Below, in pieces: positions 32,682 to 41,698 of a DNA stretch of 64,000 nucleotides. The number at the start of each line of letters is the position of its first letter. Position 1 is the first letter of the stretch. Both the position numbers and the translations under genes were made by a program. Source of the stretch: Comamonadaceae bacterium OTU4NAUVB1 (GTDB taxonomy: Bacteria; Pseudomonadota; Gammaproteobacteria; Burkholderiales; Burkholderiaceae_C); NCBI GenBank assembly GCA_024372625.1, contig CP099605.1, positions 496,001 through 560,000 of the forward strand. The letters are read 5' to 3'. The notes under the pieces are model-generated. The model did not search any database and was not told the DNA's origin. It saw nothing but the letters and a program-made list of their open reading frames with translations.

Positions 32682-33132
32682 TGTCGAAGCCCGGGCGCAG
32701 CAGCAGGAAGCGGTCGAGGGCGGCCTGGCCCCGGAGGTCGTGGATGCCCGCCATGTCGTCGGCCCCCTCGCTCTGCGCGAAGCCCAGATCGAAGCGCTGG
32801 TAGCGGCGCTGGGCGCGCGCCCCTTCGTAGACCACGCGCACCGCGTGATGCCGGGGGTCGTGCGCGATGCGTCGCATCAGCGCGCCGACCTCGTCGCGCG
32901 CGCCCTCGACATGCTGGCAGAACCGCAAGCCGTCGAAGACCAGCAGGCCGGTGATGCGGTGCTGCGTGTTGCGCGCCCGCGCCTGCGAGACGATGCGCCC
33001 GACGATGCCGGGGGGCTGGTCCGGTGCCAGGACGCTGCAATAGAGGATTTCGTGGACGGTGGACATGGCGCTCGGCGTCAAGGGCAGGCGAGTGTAGGGA
33101 GCCGTCGCCAGCGTGCAAATGTCAAAAGACAT
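32671..33132 (-). CDS. BLUF-domain blue-light photoreceptor
   Basis: A short (153-residue) FAD-binding blue-light sensor. Flavin-contact residues are present: Tyr31 (EILYCS), Asn55 (RARNTQHRITGLL) and Gln73 (FCQHVEG). In the usual W-x-M region near the end of the domain the sequence reads RFDLGF, so the Trp and Met positions appear substituted. There is no output domain; such proteins signal through partners. The ATG at 33132 has AGGAGG 8 nt upstream; an internal ATG at 33066 (MSTVHE) matches where the domain usually starts and remains possible. It is divergent from a Crp/Fnr regulator 39 nt away. Confidence 0.85.
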   Translation of the reverse strand: MSFDICTLATAPYTRLPLTPSAMSTVHEILYCSVLAPDQPPGIVGRIVSQARARNTQHRITGLLVFDGLRFCQHVEGARDEVGALMRRIAHDPRHHAVRVVYEGARAQRRYQRFDLGFAQSEGADDMAGIHDLRGQAALDRFLLLRPGFDISG

Positions 33133-33171
33133 GGGCGTGCCTCCTATAGTCGGACGCGAAAGAAGACATCC

Positions 33172-33921
33172 ATGCGTGCCGAAGCCCCTGTCTGCCCTCC
33201 CTCCTGCGATGCCTGCGAATTGCGCGCCAATCCGGCGTTCGTCGGGGTGGCGGACCCGGAACTCCGCACGATTCAGGCGTTCCGCCACGGCACCCGCGCG
33301 GTGGTCGCGGGCGGCGCCATCGTCGACGAGCACCGGCGCAGCGCGTGGATCTTCACGCTCTACAGCGGCTGGGCCTTCCGCTACAAGACCCTGAGCGACG
33401 GCCGCCGCCAGATCCTGTCGTTCCTGTTGCCGGGCGACTTCATCGGCCTGCAGGACGAGTTCGCCGAAGGGCAGACCCACGGCGTCGAGGCCGCCACCGA
33501 CGCCACGCTGTGCGTGTTCGAGCGCGACCGGCTCTGGGAGCTGTTCCACGCGCAGCCCAGGATCGGCTACGACATCACCTGGCTGGCGGCGCGCGAGGAG
33601 AAGATGCTCGACGACAACCTGGTGACGAACGGCCGGCGCAATGCGCCCGAACGCATCGCCATGCTGCTGATGCATCTCTACCGCCGTGCCGAGCGCCTCG
33701 GGATGACGCGCGACGGCGGCGTGCCGTTCCCCTTCAACCAGCAGCACATCGCCGACGCGCTGGGACTCTCGCTGGTGCACACCAACAAGACCTTGCGACG
33801 GCTCCAGGGGCTCGGACTGCACCGCATCGAGGACGGCCTGCTGCGGCTGCTGGAGCCCCACGCGCTGCAGACGCTGGGCGACTACTTCGAGCGGCCCCTG
33901 CGCCGGGTGCCGCTGATCTAG
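33172..33921 (+). CDS. Crp/Fnr family transcriptional regulator
   Basis: A 249-residue regulator. The N-terminal Cys-rich start (CPPSCDACELR) precedes a cyclic-nucleotide-binding-like beta-roll (WIFTLYSGWAFRYKTL, LPGDFIGLQDEF) and a C-terminal winged helix (QQHIADALGLSLVHTNKTLRRLQ). Only three nearby Cys are visible at the N-terminus, without the central Cys of oxygen-sensing Fnr, so iron-sulfur sensing is doubtful. A TATAGT element at 33145 may be its -10 box. It is divergent from the BLUF photoreceptor gene. Confidence 0.91.
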   Translation: MRAEAPVCPPSCDACELRANPAFVGVADPELRTIQAFRHGTRAVVAGGAIVDEHRRSAWIFTLYSGWAFRYKTLSDGRRQILSFLLPGDFIGLQDEFAEGQTHGVEAATDATLCVFERDRLWELFHAQPRIGYDITWLAAREEKMLDDNLVTNGRRNAPERIAMLLMHLYRRAERLGMTRDGGVPFPFNQQHIADALGLSLVHTNKTLRRLQGLGLHRIEDGLLRLLEPHALQTLGDYFERPLRRVPLI

Positions 33922-33992
33922 GGCGCGCGGCCGGGGCGCGACGAAGCAATTCGCCGAGAATCCGGCGACCCCAACCTCCGCTTCCCCGATCC

Positions 33993-35447
33993 ATGAGCCA
34001 CCCAGAGAATCCCGTCCCGGCAACCTGCGCGATCGCTCGTCCGGTCGATGCCATCGTCATGGCCGCCGGCAAGGGCACGCGCATGAAGAGCCGTCTGCCC
34101 AAGGTCCTGCACCGCCTGGGCGGCCAGGCGCTGGTGGCGCGCGTGCTGGACACCGCCTCGCGCCTGGGCGGCCGGCACGTCGTGGTCGTGACGGGCCATG
34201 GCGCGGAGGCGGTCGAGGCGGCCCTGTCGGCCCTGCCGCAGGGCCCCGGGTTGCGTTTCGCGCGTCAGATGCCCCAGCTGGGCACCGGCCATGCCGTGCA
34301 GCAGGCGATGCCGCTGCTGCCCGACGACGGCACGGTGCTGGTGCTCTCGGGCGACGTGCCGCTCATCGGCGAGCCGGCCCTGCGCGCGCTGGTCGAGGCG
34401 AGCGGCGGCGAGCGGCTGGCGCTGCTGACGATCGCGTTCGACGATCCCGCCGGCTACGGCCGCGTCGTGCGCGCGCCGGTGGCCGCCGACGGCACCGAAG
34501 GCCGGGTGCTGGCGATCGTCGAGCACAAGGACGCCGACGCGGCCCAGCGGGCCATCCGCGAGGTCTATAGCGGCGTGATGGCCGCGCCGGCGCACCTGCT
34601 GCGGGATTGGCTGGCACGCATCGGCAACGCCAACGCCCAGGGCGAGTACTACCTGACCGACGTCGTCGGCTTCGCCGTGGCCGATGGCGTGCCGGTGGTG
34701 GCCCACCGCATCGACGACGCCGCCCAGGTCGCCGGCGTCAACAGCCCGGCGCAACTCGCGGCGCTCGAACGCGCGCTGCAGTCGCGCCAGGCCGAGGCAT
34801 TGATGGCCCGGGGCGTGCGGCTGGCCGATCCGGCCCGCTTCGACCTGCGCGGCACGCTGACGTGCGAGACGGACGTGGAGATCGACGTCAACTGCGTCTT
34901 CGAGGGTGCCGTCTTCCTGGGCGAAGGCGTGCGCATCGGCGCGAACTGCGTGATCGCCGACGCGCGCATCGAGGCCGGCGCGATCGTCCATCCGTTCACC
35001 CACATCGACGGCGAGCGCGCCGGCGTCACCGTCGGCGCCGACGCGCGCATCGGTCCGTTCGCCCGGCTGCGGCCGGGCGCCCGGCTCGGGGCCGACGTGC
35101 ACATCGGAAACTTCGTCGAGGTGAAGAACTCGACGCTGGCCGCCGGTGCCAAGGCCAACCACCTGGCCTACCTGGGCGACGCCACGGTCGGCGAACGGGT
35201 GAACTACGGCGCCGGCAGCATCACGGCCAACTACGACGGCGCCAACAAGCACCGCACCGTCATCGGCGACGACGTGCACGTCGGCAGCAACTGCGTGCTG
35301 ATCGCGCCGGTGGAGATCGGCGCGGGCGGCACGGTGGGCGGCGGCTCGACGGTCAACAAGAGCACCGCGCCCGGCAGCCTGACGGTCTCGCGCGCGCGCC
35401 AGGTGAGCTTCGCGAACTGGAAGCGTCCCGCGAAGACGCCGCGCTAG
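33993..35447 (+). CDS. glmU: Bifunctional UDP-GlcNAc pyrophosphorylase / glucosamine-1-phosphate acetyltransferase
   Basis: Makes UDP-GlcNAc for peptidoglycan and lipopolysaccharide. It has 484 residues, slightly longer than E. coli GlmU owing to a 17-residue N-terminal extension before VDAIVMAAGKGTRMKS. The uridyltransferase half shows GTGHAVQQA, LSGDVPL and EYYLTDVV; the acetyltransferase half is a left-handed beta-helix of hexapeptide repeats with GNFVEVKNSTL, NHLAYLGDA and NYGAGSITANYDG. Upstream, a small 6-bp hairpin (TCGCCG/CGGCGA, 33951-33968) is seen. It precedes lrp and glmS, the enzyme for the first step. Confidence 0.97.
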   Translation: MSHPENPVPATCAIARPVDAIVMAAGKGTRMKSRLPKVLHRLGGQALVARVLDTASRLGGRHVVVVTGHGAEAVEAALSALPQGPGLRFARQMPQLGTGHAVQQAMPLLPDDGTVLVLSGDVPLIGEPALRALVEASGGERLALLTIAFDDPAGYGRVVRAPVAADGTEGRVLAIVEHKDADAAQRAIREVYSGVMAAPAHLLRDWLARIGNANAQGEYYLTDVVGFAVADGVPVVAHRIDDAAQVAGVNSPAQLAALERALQSRQAEALMARGVRLADPARFDLRGTLTCETDVEIDVNCVFEGAVFLGEGVRIGANCVIADARIEAGAIVHPFTHIDGERAGVTVGADARIGPFARLRPGARLGADVHIGNFVEVKNSTLAAGAKANHLAYLGDATVGERVNYGAGSITANYDGANKHRTVIGDDVHVGSNCVLIAPVEIGAGGTVGGGSTVNKSTAPGSLTVSRARQVSFANWKRPAKTPR

Positions 35448-35480
35448 CGGCCCGGCGGCGTTGCAGCGGCGGCGGCGCGC

Positions 35481-35963
35481 TCAGTCCAGCGGCACCCGGG
35501 GTTCGAATTTCGCGCGCTTCAGGCTGAAGAAGGTCTTCACGTTGCGCACGTTCGCATCGGCGTTGAACAGCCGCTGCGAGAGCGCCAGGTAGCCCGGCAT
35601 GTCGCGTGCCGCGACGATCAGGACGAAATCCGGTCCCGGGGACACCCGGTAGCACTGCTGCACCGCCTCATCGGCGCTCGCGCGGGACTCGAAGGCCGCC
35701 AGGCTGGCATCGTCCTGCCGGTCGAGCGAGACCTCCACCACCGCCTCCAGGCCATGCCCGCGCACCGCCGCGAGGCGGGCCGGCGACAGCACGGCGATCT
35801 CGCGTTCGATCAGACCGGCCGCGCGCAGCCGCTGCACGCGGCGCAGGCAGGTCGGCGGCGAGACGTCGACGCTGGCGGCGAGTTGCTGGTTGGTGGGCGA
35901 CGCATCGCGCTGCAGGGCGTCGAGCAATCGAAGATCGATGGGATCGAGCTGGATGGATTCCAT
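35481..35963 (-). CDS. Lrp/AsnC family transcriptional regulator
   Basis: A 160-residue regulator with an N-terminal helix-turn-helix (DLRLLDALQRDASPTNQQLA...DVSPPTCLRRVQRL) and a C-terminal RAM ligand-binding domain (VEVSLDRQDDASLAAFE, VSPGPDFVLIVAARDM). It lies between glmU and glmS, divergent from glmS. An AT-rich inverted repeat 16 nt before its start is a likely autoregulatory and glmS operator. The effector, probably an amino acid or amino sugar, is unknown. Confidence 0.94.
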   Translation of the reverse strand: MESIQLDPIDLRLLDALQRDASPTNQQLAASVDVSPPTCLRRVQRLRAAGLIEREIAVLSPARLAAVRGHGLEAVVEVSLDRQDDASLAAFESRASADEAVQQCYRVSPGPDFVLIVAARDMPGYLALSQRLFNADANVRNVKTFFSLKRAKFEPRVPLD

Positions 35964-35978
35964 GATTCGACATTTTCT

Positions 35979-36020
35979 GAAATAAAAATTCTTCGGGTTC
36001 CTGGTGTGGAATTTTATTTC
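35979..36020. promoter_or_regulatory. AT-rich inverted repeat, candidate Lrp operator
   Basis: Arms GAAATAAAAATTC (35979-35991) and GAATTTTATTTC (36009-36020) form an inverted repeat with one base missing in the right arm, separated by 17 nt. It sits in the lrp-glmS divergent gap and is strikingly AT-rich against the surrounding genes, as expected of Lrp-family sites. Confidence 0.55.
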
Positions 36021-36106
36021 CTCAAAGTCGCAAAAACGGAACCATGCTTCGATGGGCGCCCTCTAGGATCGTCCGTTCAGCTTCAACTCTCCCAGGCAGG
36101 TCCTTC

Positions 36107-38008
36107 ATGTGCGGCATCGTCGGCGCGGCTTCCCATCGCAACATCGTCCCGGTCCTCGTGCAGGGCCTCCAGCGGCTCGAATACCGGGGCTACGACTCGT
36201 GCGGCGTCGCCGTGCACGCGGGCGGGCTGACCCGCACGCGCACGACGTCGCGGGTGGCCGACCTCGTCGCGCAGGTGCGCGACGACCACGTCGAGGGCCT
36301 GACCGGCATCGCCCACACGCGCTGGGCCACGCACGGCGCGCCCGCCGTCCACAACGCGCATCCCCACTTCAGCCTGGGCCCGGGGGTCGCGGCCGGCGAC
36401 GACACGGGCACGGTCCGCCAGGCCCGCGTGGGGCTGGTGCACAACGGCATCATCGAGAACCACGAGGCGTTGCGCGCCGGCCTGGAGGCGCGCGGCTACG
36501 TGTTCACGAGCCAGACCGACACCGAGGTCATCGCCCATCTGGTCGACAGCCTCCACGACGGCGACCTGTTCGAGGCCGTCAAGGCCGCCGTGCTGCAACT
36601 GCGCGGCGCCTACGCCATCGCGGTGATCGGCCGCGACGAGCCGCACCGCGTGATCGGGGCGCGCGCCGGATCGCCGCTGATCCTGGGCGTCGGGGCCGAC
36701 GGCACCGAGAATTTCCTCGCCAGCGACGCGATGGCGCTGGCGGGCGTGACCGACCGGATCGTCTACCTGGAGGAGGGCGACGTCGTCGACCTGCAGCCGG
36801 GCAAGTACTGGATCGTCGACCGCGCGCACCGGCCGCTCGATGCCGCCCGACGCCCGGTGCGCACGGTGCAGGCGCACAGCGGCGCGGCCGAGCTCGGCCC
36901 CTACCGCCACTACATGCAGAAGGAGATCTTCGAGCAGCCGCGCGCCATCGCCGACACGCTCGAAGGCGTCGAGGGCATCGTGCCGGAACTGTTCGACGGC
37001 ATCGGGCAGGACGGCGCGACGGGCGCGAGCGCGCACCGTGTCTTCAAGGAGATCGACCGCGTGCTGATCCTCGCCTGCGGCACCAGCTACTACAGCGGCT
37101 GCGCCGCCAAGTACTGGCTCGAAGGCATCGCCAAGGTCCCGACGCAGGTCGAGATCGCGAGCGAGTACCGCTATCGCGATTCCGTGCCCGACGCGCGCAC
37201 CCTGGTCGTCACGATCACGCAGTCGGGCGAGACCGCCGACACGCTGGCCGCGCTCAAGCACGCGCGCAGCCTGGGCATGGAACACACGCTGACGATCTGC
37301 AACGTCGCCACCAGCGCCATGGTGCGAGAGTGCAAGCTGGCCTACATCACCCGCGCCGGGGTGGAGATCGGCGTGGCGTCGACCAAGGCGTTCACCACGC
37401 AGCTCGCCGGCCTGTTCCTGCTGACGCTCGCGCTCGCCCAGGCCAAGGGGCGCCTGGGCGACGAGGAGGAGGCCGCCTACCTCCGGCAGATGCGCCACCT
37501 GCCCGTCGCGCTGCAGGCGGTCCTGGCGCTGGAGCCGCAGATCATCGGCTGGTCGGAGGACTTCGCCCGCAAGGAGAACGCCCTGTTCCTCGGCCGCGGG
37601 CTGCACTACCCGATCGCCCTGGAAGGCGCGCTCAAGCTCAAGGAAGTGACCTACATCCATGCCGAGGCCTATGCCGCGGGCGAACTCAAGCACGGTCCGC
37701 TGGCCCTGGTGACGAGCGAGATGCCCGTGGTGGCCGTGGCGCCCAACGACGCGCTGCTCGAAAAACTCAAGAGCAACCTCCAGGAAGTGCGGGCCCGCGG
37801 CGGCGTGCTGTATGTGCTGGCCGACAGCGACACCCACATCGGCAACGGCGAGGGCCTGCACGTGATCCGCATGCCGGGCCACTACGGTGCCCTGTCGCCG
37901 CTGCTGCACGTGGTCCCGCTCCAGCTGCTGGCCTATCACACCGCCTGCGCGCGCGGCACGGACGTCGACAAGCCCCGCAACCTGGCCAAAAGCGTCACCG
38001 TCGAGTGA
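36107..38008 (+). CDS. glmS: Glutamine-fructose-6-phosphate aminotransferase (isomerizing)
   Basis: Forms glucosamine-6-phosphate from fructose-6-phosphate and glutamine, the first committed step to UDP-GlcNAc. It has 633 residues, about 24 more than E. coli. The mature N-terminal nucleophile is Cys2 (MCGIVGAA), followed by RLEYRGYDS and the glutaminase HTRWATHG. Two SIS domains carry [22 protein letters not shown] and the terminal KSVTVE. An extra loop in the glutaminase domain ([12 protein letters not shown]) accounts for part of the added length. No glmS ribozyme is seen upstream. Confidence 0.97.
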   Translation: MCGIVGAASHRNIVPVLVQGLQRLEYRGYDSCGVAVHAGGLTRTRTTSRVADLVAQVRDDHVEGLTGIAHTRWATHGAPAVHNAHPHFSLGPGVAAGDDTGTVRQARVGLVHNGIIENHEALRAGLEARGYVFTSQTDTEVIAHLVDSLHDGDLFEAVKAAVLQLRGAYAIAVIGRDEPHRVIGARAGSPLILGVGADGTENFLASDAMALAGVTDRIVYLEEGDVVDLQPGKYWIVDRAHRPLDAARRPVRTVQAHSGAAELGPYRHYMQKEIFEQPRAIADTLEGVEGIVPELFDGIGQDGATGASAHRVFKEIDRVLILACGTSYYSGCAAKYWLEGIAKVPTQVEIASEYRYRDSVPDARTLVVTITQSGETADTLAALKHARSLGMEHTLTICNVATSAMVRECKLAYITRAGVEIGVASTKAFTTQLAGLFLLTLALAQAKGRLGDEEEAAYLRQMRHLPVALQAVLALEPQIIGWSEDFARKENALFLGRGLHYPIALEGALKLKEVTYIHAEAYAAGELKHGPLALVTSEMPVVAVAPNDALLEKLKSNLQEVRARGGVLYVLADSDTHIGNGEGLHVIRMPGHYGALSPLLHVVPLQLLAYHTACARGTDVDKPRNLAKSVTVE

Positions 38009-38030
38009 CCGGCGGCACGCGGGGAGATGG

Positions 38031-38060
38031 TTGACATTCAGTTGACAATTCGTGAACAAT
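38031..38060 (+). promoter_or_regulatory. Candidate promoter with duplicated TTGACA
   Basis: TTGACA occurs at 38031 and again at 38042. The first pairs with AACAAT (38055-38060) at an 18-bp spacing, giving a plausible sigma70 promoter for the small gene that follows. The duplication could also be a short direct repeat used by a regulator. Confidence 0.4.
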
Positions 38061-38130
38061 TGCGACCGTCCGTCTATCTGAATCATCCTTTGATGACTGG
38101 ATGAGCGCCGGTGCGCACTACGATCGACGA

Positions 38131-38328
38131 ATGCAAACACTTCACCTGGACAGCGACGACTACGCCGACATGCTCGACTTCATCGCCACGGGCGGTCGCG
38201 CTGGCAGCATCAACACCTCGCAGGGCGACGCGTCGCAGTTCGTCGCCGACCTGTGGGCTCCCAGGGCACGCGCGATGACGACGGCCGTCGTGGCCATCGC
38301 CCATGCCGTGATCGACTCCCGCGCCTGA
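38131..38328 (+). CDS. Small hypothetical protein
   Basis: A 65-residue protein that I do not recognise. It is acidic at the N-terminus (MQTLHLDSDDYADMLDFIATG) and ends in a more hydrophobic helix-like stretch (AMTTAVVAIAHAVIDSRA). An in-frame ATG at 38101 would add 10 residues; neither start has a clear ribosome-binding site. A candidate promoter lies just upstream, which, with the high-GC codon pattern, supports a real gene. No signal peptide or membrane segment is obvious. Confidence 0.5.
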   Translation: MQTLHLDSDDYADMLDFIATGGRAGSINTSQGDASQFVADLWAPRARAMTTAVVAIAHAVIDSRA

Positions 38329-38370
38329 GCGTCTCCCGGGCGCCAGCGGTCCACCGGACCGCCTCGCGCC

Positions 38371-38736
38371 TCACCGACCGGGCGCAGCGGGCACGGGCGT
38401 GACGGTCTCCCGGATCACGCCACCGCCCAGGACGCTTCCTTGCGTGGAAGTCCGCCCCGTCTCCTTGATCCGTGCCTCGCAGTCGGCGCGATCGGCCACC
38501 GGCTGGTTCTGGCACCGCGCCAGCGCGTTGCGGTCCTCGACGCCCGCCGCGGGCGTGCTCAGACCCCCACGCTGGGCTTCCTGGCGCGCGGCGCCGGCCT
38601 CGCGCAGGCAGGCCTCCCGATCCTGCTGTTTGCCGTCGCAGGCGATCTGCCCGGTCTGGGCCCAGGACGGCGCGCCCGCCAGCAGCATGGCGCCGGTTAC
38701 GCATGCCAGACCCAAAGAGCGAAACGTGTTTTTCAT
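38371..38736 (-). CDS. Hypothetical secreted protein
   Basis: A 121-residue protein with a signal peptide (MKNTFRSLGLACVTGAMLLA, cleavage after SWAQ). The mature part is polar and has four Cys (IACDGKQQDREACL, ARCQNQPVADRADCEARI), with pairs spaced to make disulfides in the periplasm. Similar short proteins with C...DREAC repeats are common in Burkholderiales, with unknown function. The start at 38736 is chosen to give the signal peptide directly; a longer in-frame reading from 38838 would bury it. Confidence 0.65.
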   Translation of the reverse strand: MKNTFRSLGLACVTGAMLLAGAPSWAQTGQIACDGKQQDREACLREAGAARQEAQRGGLSTPAAGVEDRNALARCQNQPVADRADCEARIKETGRTSTQGSVLGGGVIRETVTPVPAAPGR

Positions 38737-38931
38737 GATGTCGGTTCCAGGTAGGTGATCGAGGAAAGACCGCATCGGCCGGACGGCCGCCGCGATCGGC
38801 TGCGTTCCCATCGCGGTCACGGGCACCTGACGGAGCACCGGTCGCGCGTGCGGGGAAGAAGTCCCCGAACGTAGGTCGGCGGCCCGGGCGGCGATGCCGG
38901 ACGAGGCGCCTTTCCTGGCGGTGCGCGCTCC

Positions 38932-41565
38932 TCAGGCGGCCGGCATCGCGGCGACGGCCCCTTCGGCCGCACCGGCCATGCCGGTGGGGGCCGGCTCGGC
39001 CTGCGCGATGCGCGCGGCGAGGTGGGCCAGCGCCGCCTCCACCTGGTCGACCAGGATCAGCGCCAGATCGCCGGGCCGCAGCCGTTCCAGGGCGATGTCG
39101 ATGGCGGCGAACTCGCCACGGATCTCGTCGATCCGCCGCGTGCGGCCGGCGCCCGCCAGGCCCTGGCGCAGCAGCGCCATCACCTCGCCGTCGGCGCGCC
39201 CGCGCTGTGCCGCGTCCTGGTAGAGCACGACATCGTCGAAAGCCTCGCCGAGGATGGCGGTCTGGTCGCGGATGTCGCAGTCGCGCCGGTCGCCCGCGCC
39301 GCTGATGACCACCGAGCGGTGCCGGGCCGGCAGGGTGTCGACGGCGGCCACCAGGGCCTTCATGGCGTCGGTGTTGTGGCCGTAGTCGGCGATCACGGTG
39401 GCGCCCCGGTAGGTCATCAGGTTGAAGCGCCCCGGCACGCCGGCGGCATCGTTCTTGAAGCTGGCCAGGCCGCTGCGGATCGTGTCCCAGTCCAGTCCCA
39501 GCGCCCAGGCCGCGGCCATGGCGGCCATCGCGTTCTCGACCTGGAAGGGCAGCGTGCCGTTGCGGGTGATGGGCACGTCGCGCAGCGCGACGCGTTCGCG
39601 CCAGGAGCCTTCGGCCGCCACCAGCGTGTCGCGGTCGACGTAGACGGTGCGCTTGCCCTGGGCGCGGTGCGTGGCCATCACCGGATGCTGGCGATCGGCG
39701 GCGAAGAAGATGGTGGCGCCGGGGCAGGACGGGGCCATCGCCGCGACGTTCGGGTCGGCGGCGTTGAGCACCGCGAAGCCGCGCTCGGCGACGTTGCGCA
39801 CGATCACGCGCTTGAGCACCGCCAGGTCCTCGACGGTGGTGATGTAGTTGAGGCCGAGGTGGTCGCCGCTGCCGATGTTGGTCACGACCGCGACCTCGCA
39901 ACGGTCGAAGCCCAGGCCTTCGCGCAGCACGCCGCCGCGCGCGACCTCGAACACCGCCGCCTCCACGTCCGGATGCAGCAGCACGTTGCGCGCGCTCTTC
40001 GGGCCGCTGCAGTCGCCGCTGTCGGTCTGGCGGCCGTCGATCCACACGCCGTCGGTGTTGGTCATGCCGGTGACCAGGCCGCCGGCCGCGAGGAGGTGGT
40101 TGATCAGGCGCGCGGTGGTGGTCTTGCCGTTGGTGCCGGTGACCGCCACCACCGGGATGCGGCCTTCGTCGCCCGGCGGGTAGAGCGTGTCCATGACCGC
40201 TTCGCCGACCGCGCGGCCACGCCCGAACGACGGCGAGATGTGCATGCGCAGGCCGGGCGCGGCGTTGACCTCGACCACGCCGCCGTGCTGCTCCTCCAGC
40301 GGTCGCAGCACGTTCTCGCACACCATGTCGACACCGCAGATGTGCAGGCCGACCATCTGCGCGGCGTCGATCGCGCGCGCGGCGACCTCCGGATGCACCG
40401 TGTCGGTCACGTCGGTGGCGGTGCCGCCGGTGGACAGGTTGGCGTTGTTGCGCAGCACCACGCGCTGGCCGAGCGCGGGCACGCTCCCGGGCGCGAGGCC
40501 CTGGTCCTCCAGGCGGCCGATGGCGATGTCGTCGAGCCGGATCTTGGTCAGCGAGGTGGCGTGCCCCTCGCCGCGTCGTGGGTCGAGGTTGACCGTGTCG
40601 ACCAGTTCGCGCACGGTGGACGTGCCGTCGCCGATCACCTGCGGCGGATCGCGCCGGGCGGCGGCCACCAGCCGGTCGCCCACCACCAGCAGCCGGTAGT
40701 CGAAGCCGGGCAGGAACTTCTCCACCATCACCTCACCGTGCGCGGCCGCCGAGGCGAAGGCGGCGTTCAGCTGCTCGCGCGTGACGATGTTGACCGTGAC
40801 GCCCTTGCCCTGGTTGCCGTCCTGCGGCTTGACCACCACCGGCAGACCGATCTCCTGGGCCGCCGCCCAGCCGTCGTCGGCGTCGCTCACGGGCCGCCCG
40901 CGCGGCACGGGCACGCCCGCGGCGTCGAGCAGCTGCTTGGTGAGTTCCTTGTCCTGGGCGATGGCCTCGGCCACGCCGCTGGTGCTGTCGACCTCGGCCG
41001 CCTGGATGCGGCGCTGGCGCACGCCCCAGCCGAACTGCACCAGGCTGCCGCGCGTGAGGCGCCGGTGGGGGATGCCGCGCGCCGTGGCGGCGTCGACGAT
41101 CGAGCCGGTGCTCGGGCCCAGCCGCTCGGATTCGTCGAGGTCGCGCAGCTCGGCCAGCGCGGCGCGGGTGTCGAACTGGCCGTCCTCGCGCAGCGCGGCG
41201 GCGATCAGCTCGGCGGTTAGCGCCACCGCGCGGCGGCCCACGGCCTCCTCGGCGTACTGCACCACCACCTGGTAGACGCCGTCCTCGAGCGTGCGCGTGG
41301 TGTTGCCGAACATCACCGCGCTGCCCGACTGCGATTGCAGCGCCAGCGCGGCGTTCTCCAGCACGTGGGCGAGCGAGAGGGGCTGGCCCAGCACCGTCGG
41401 GTGCAGCTCGCCGATGGTCGGGAAGAGCGCGCGCAGGCGCCGTTCGAAGCCGTCGAGGCGGCCGACCGTGTTCTCGTCGCCATGGCAGGCGACGACCGCC
41501 TCGATGGACGTGTGGCGGCTCCAGAGGTTGGGGCCGCGCAGGGCTCGGATGCGGGTGACTTCCAT
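38932..41565 (-). CDS. cphA: Cyanophycin synthetase CphA
   Basis: Makes cyanophycin, a storage polymer of a poly-aspartate backbone with arginine side chains, using ATP. It has 877 residues, full length for CphA. The N-terminal domain starts with LRGPNLWSRHTSIE; the ATP-grasp domain (about 205-470, VVVKPQDGNQGKGVTVNI, VEVNAAPGLRMH) adds aspartate; the Mur-ligase-like domain has an intact P-loop GTNGKTTT (about 477-484) and the C-terminal RFNLMTYRGATVIADYGHN segment. The 133-nt gap from cphA' has no visible promoter, so the two genes are probably one transcript. No cyanophycinase gene is seen in the window. Confidence 0.95.
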   Translation of the reverse strand: MEVTRIRALRGPNLWSRHTSIEAVVACHGDENTVGRLDGFERRLRALFPTIGELHPTVLGQPLSLAHVLENAALALQSQSGSAVMFGNTTRTLEDGVYQVVVQYAEEAVGRRAVALTAELIAAALREDGQFDTRAALAELRDLDESERLGPSTGSIVDAATARGIPHRRLTRGSLVQFGWGVRQRRIQAAEVDSTSGVAEAIAQDKELTKQLLDAAGVPVPRGRPVSDADDGWAAAQEIGLPVVVKPQDGNQGKGVTVNIVTREQLNAAFASAAAHGEVMVEKFLPGFDYRLLVVGDRLVAAARRDPPQVIGDGTSTVRELVDTVNLDPRRGEGHATSLTKIRLDDIAIGRLEDQGLAPGSVPALGQRVVLRNNANLSTGGTATDVTDTVHPEVAARAIDAAQMVGLHICGVDMVCENVLRPLEEQHGGVVEVNAAPGLRMHISPSFGRGRAVGEAVMDTLYPPGDEGRIPVVAVTGTNGKTTTARLINHLLAAGGLVTGMTNTDGVWIDGRQTDSGDCSGPKSARNVLLHPDVEAAVFEVARGGVLREGLGFDRCEVAVVTNIGSGDHLGLNYITTVEDLAVLKRVIVRNVAERGFAVLNAADPNVAAMAPSCPGATIFFAADRQHPVMATHRAQGKRTVYVDRDTLVAAEGSWRERVALRDVPITRNGTLPFQVENAMAAMAAAWALGLDWDTIRSGLASFKNDAAGVPGRFNLMTYRGATVIADYGHNTDAMKALVAAVDTLPARHRSVVISGAGDRRDCDIRDQTAILGEAFDDVVLYQDAAQRGRADGEVMALLRQGLAGAGRTRRIDEIRGEFAAIDIALERLRPGDLALILVDQVEAALAHLAARIAQAEPAPTGMAGAAEGAVAAMPAA

Positions 41566-41698
41566 GGCGTGGGCGTTGGCGGTTGGAAAGACGAAGAGGG
41601 AAGGCGCGGGGCGACCGGAGGAGGACGGGCGTGGAAGGCCGGCGCGCGTGGGGGCGGCGGGGGCGGGCGGAAGAGTGGGCGCAGGGGCGTCCGCGCCC

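Noticed and set aside
35964..36106. A glmS ribozyme upstream of glmS
   Set aside because: The 143-nt gap has no glmS-ribozyme core; it is taken up by AT-rich dyads, and the ribozyme is known mainly from Gram-positive bacteria.
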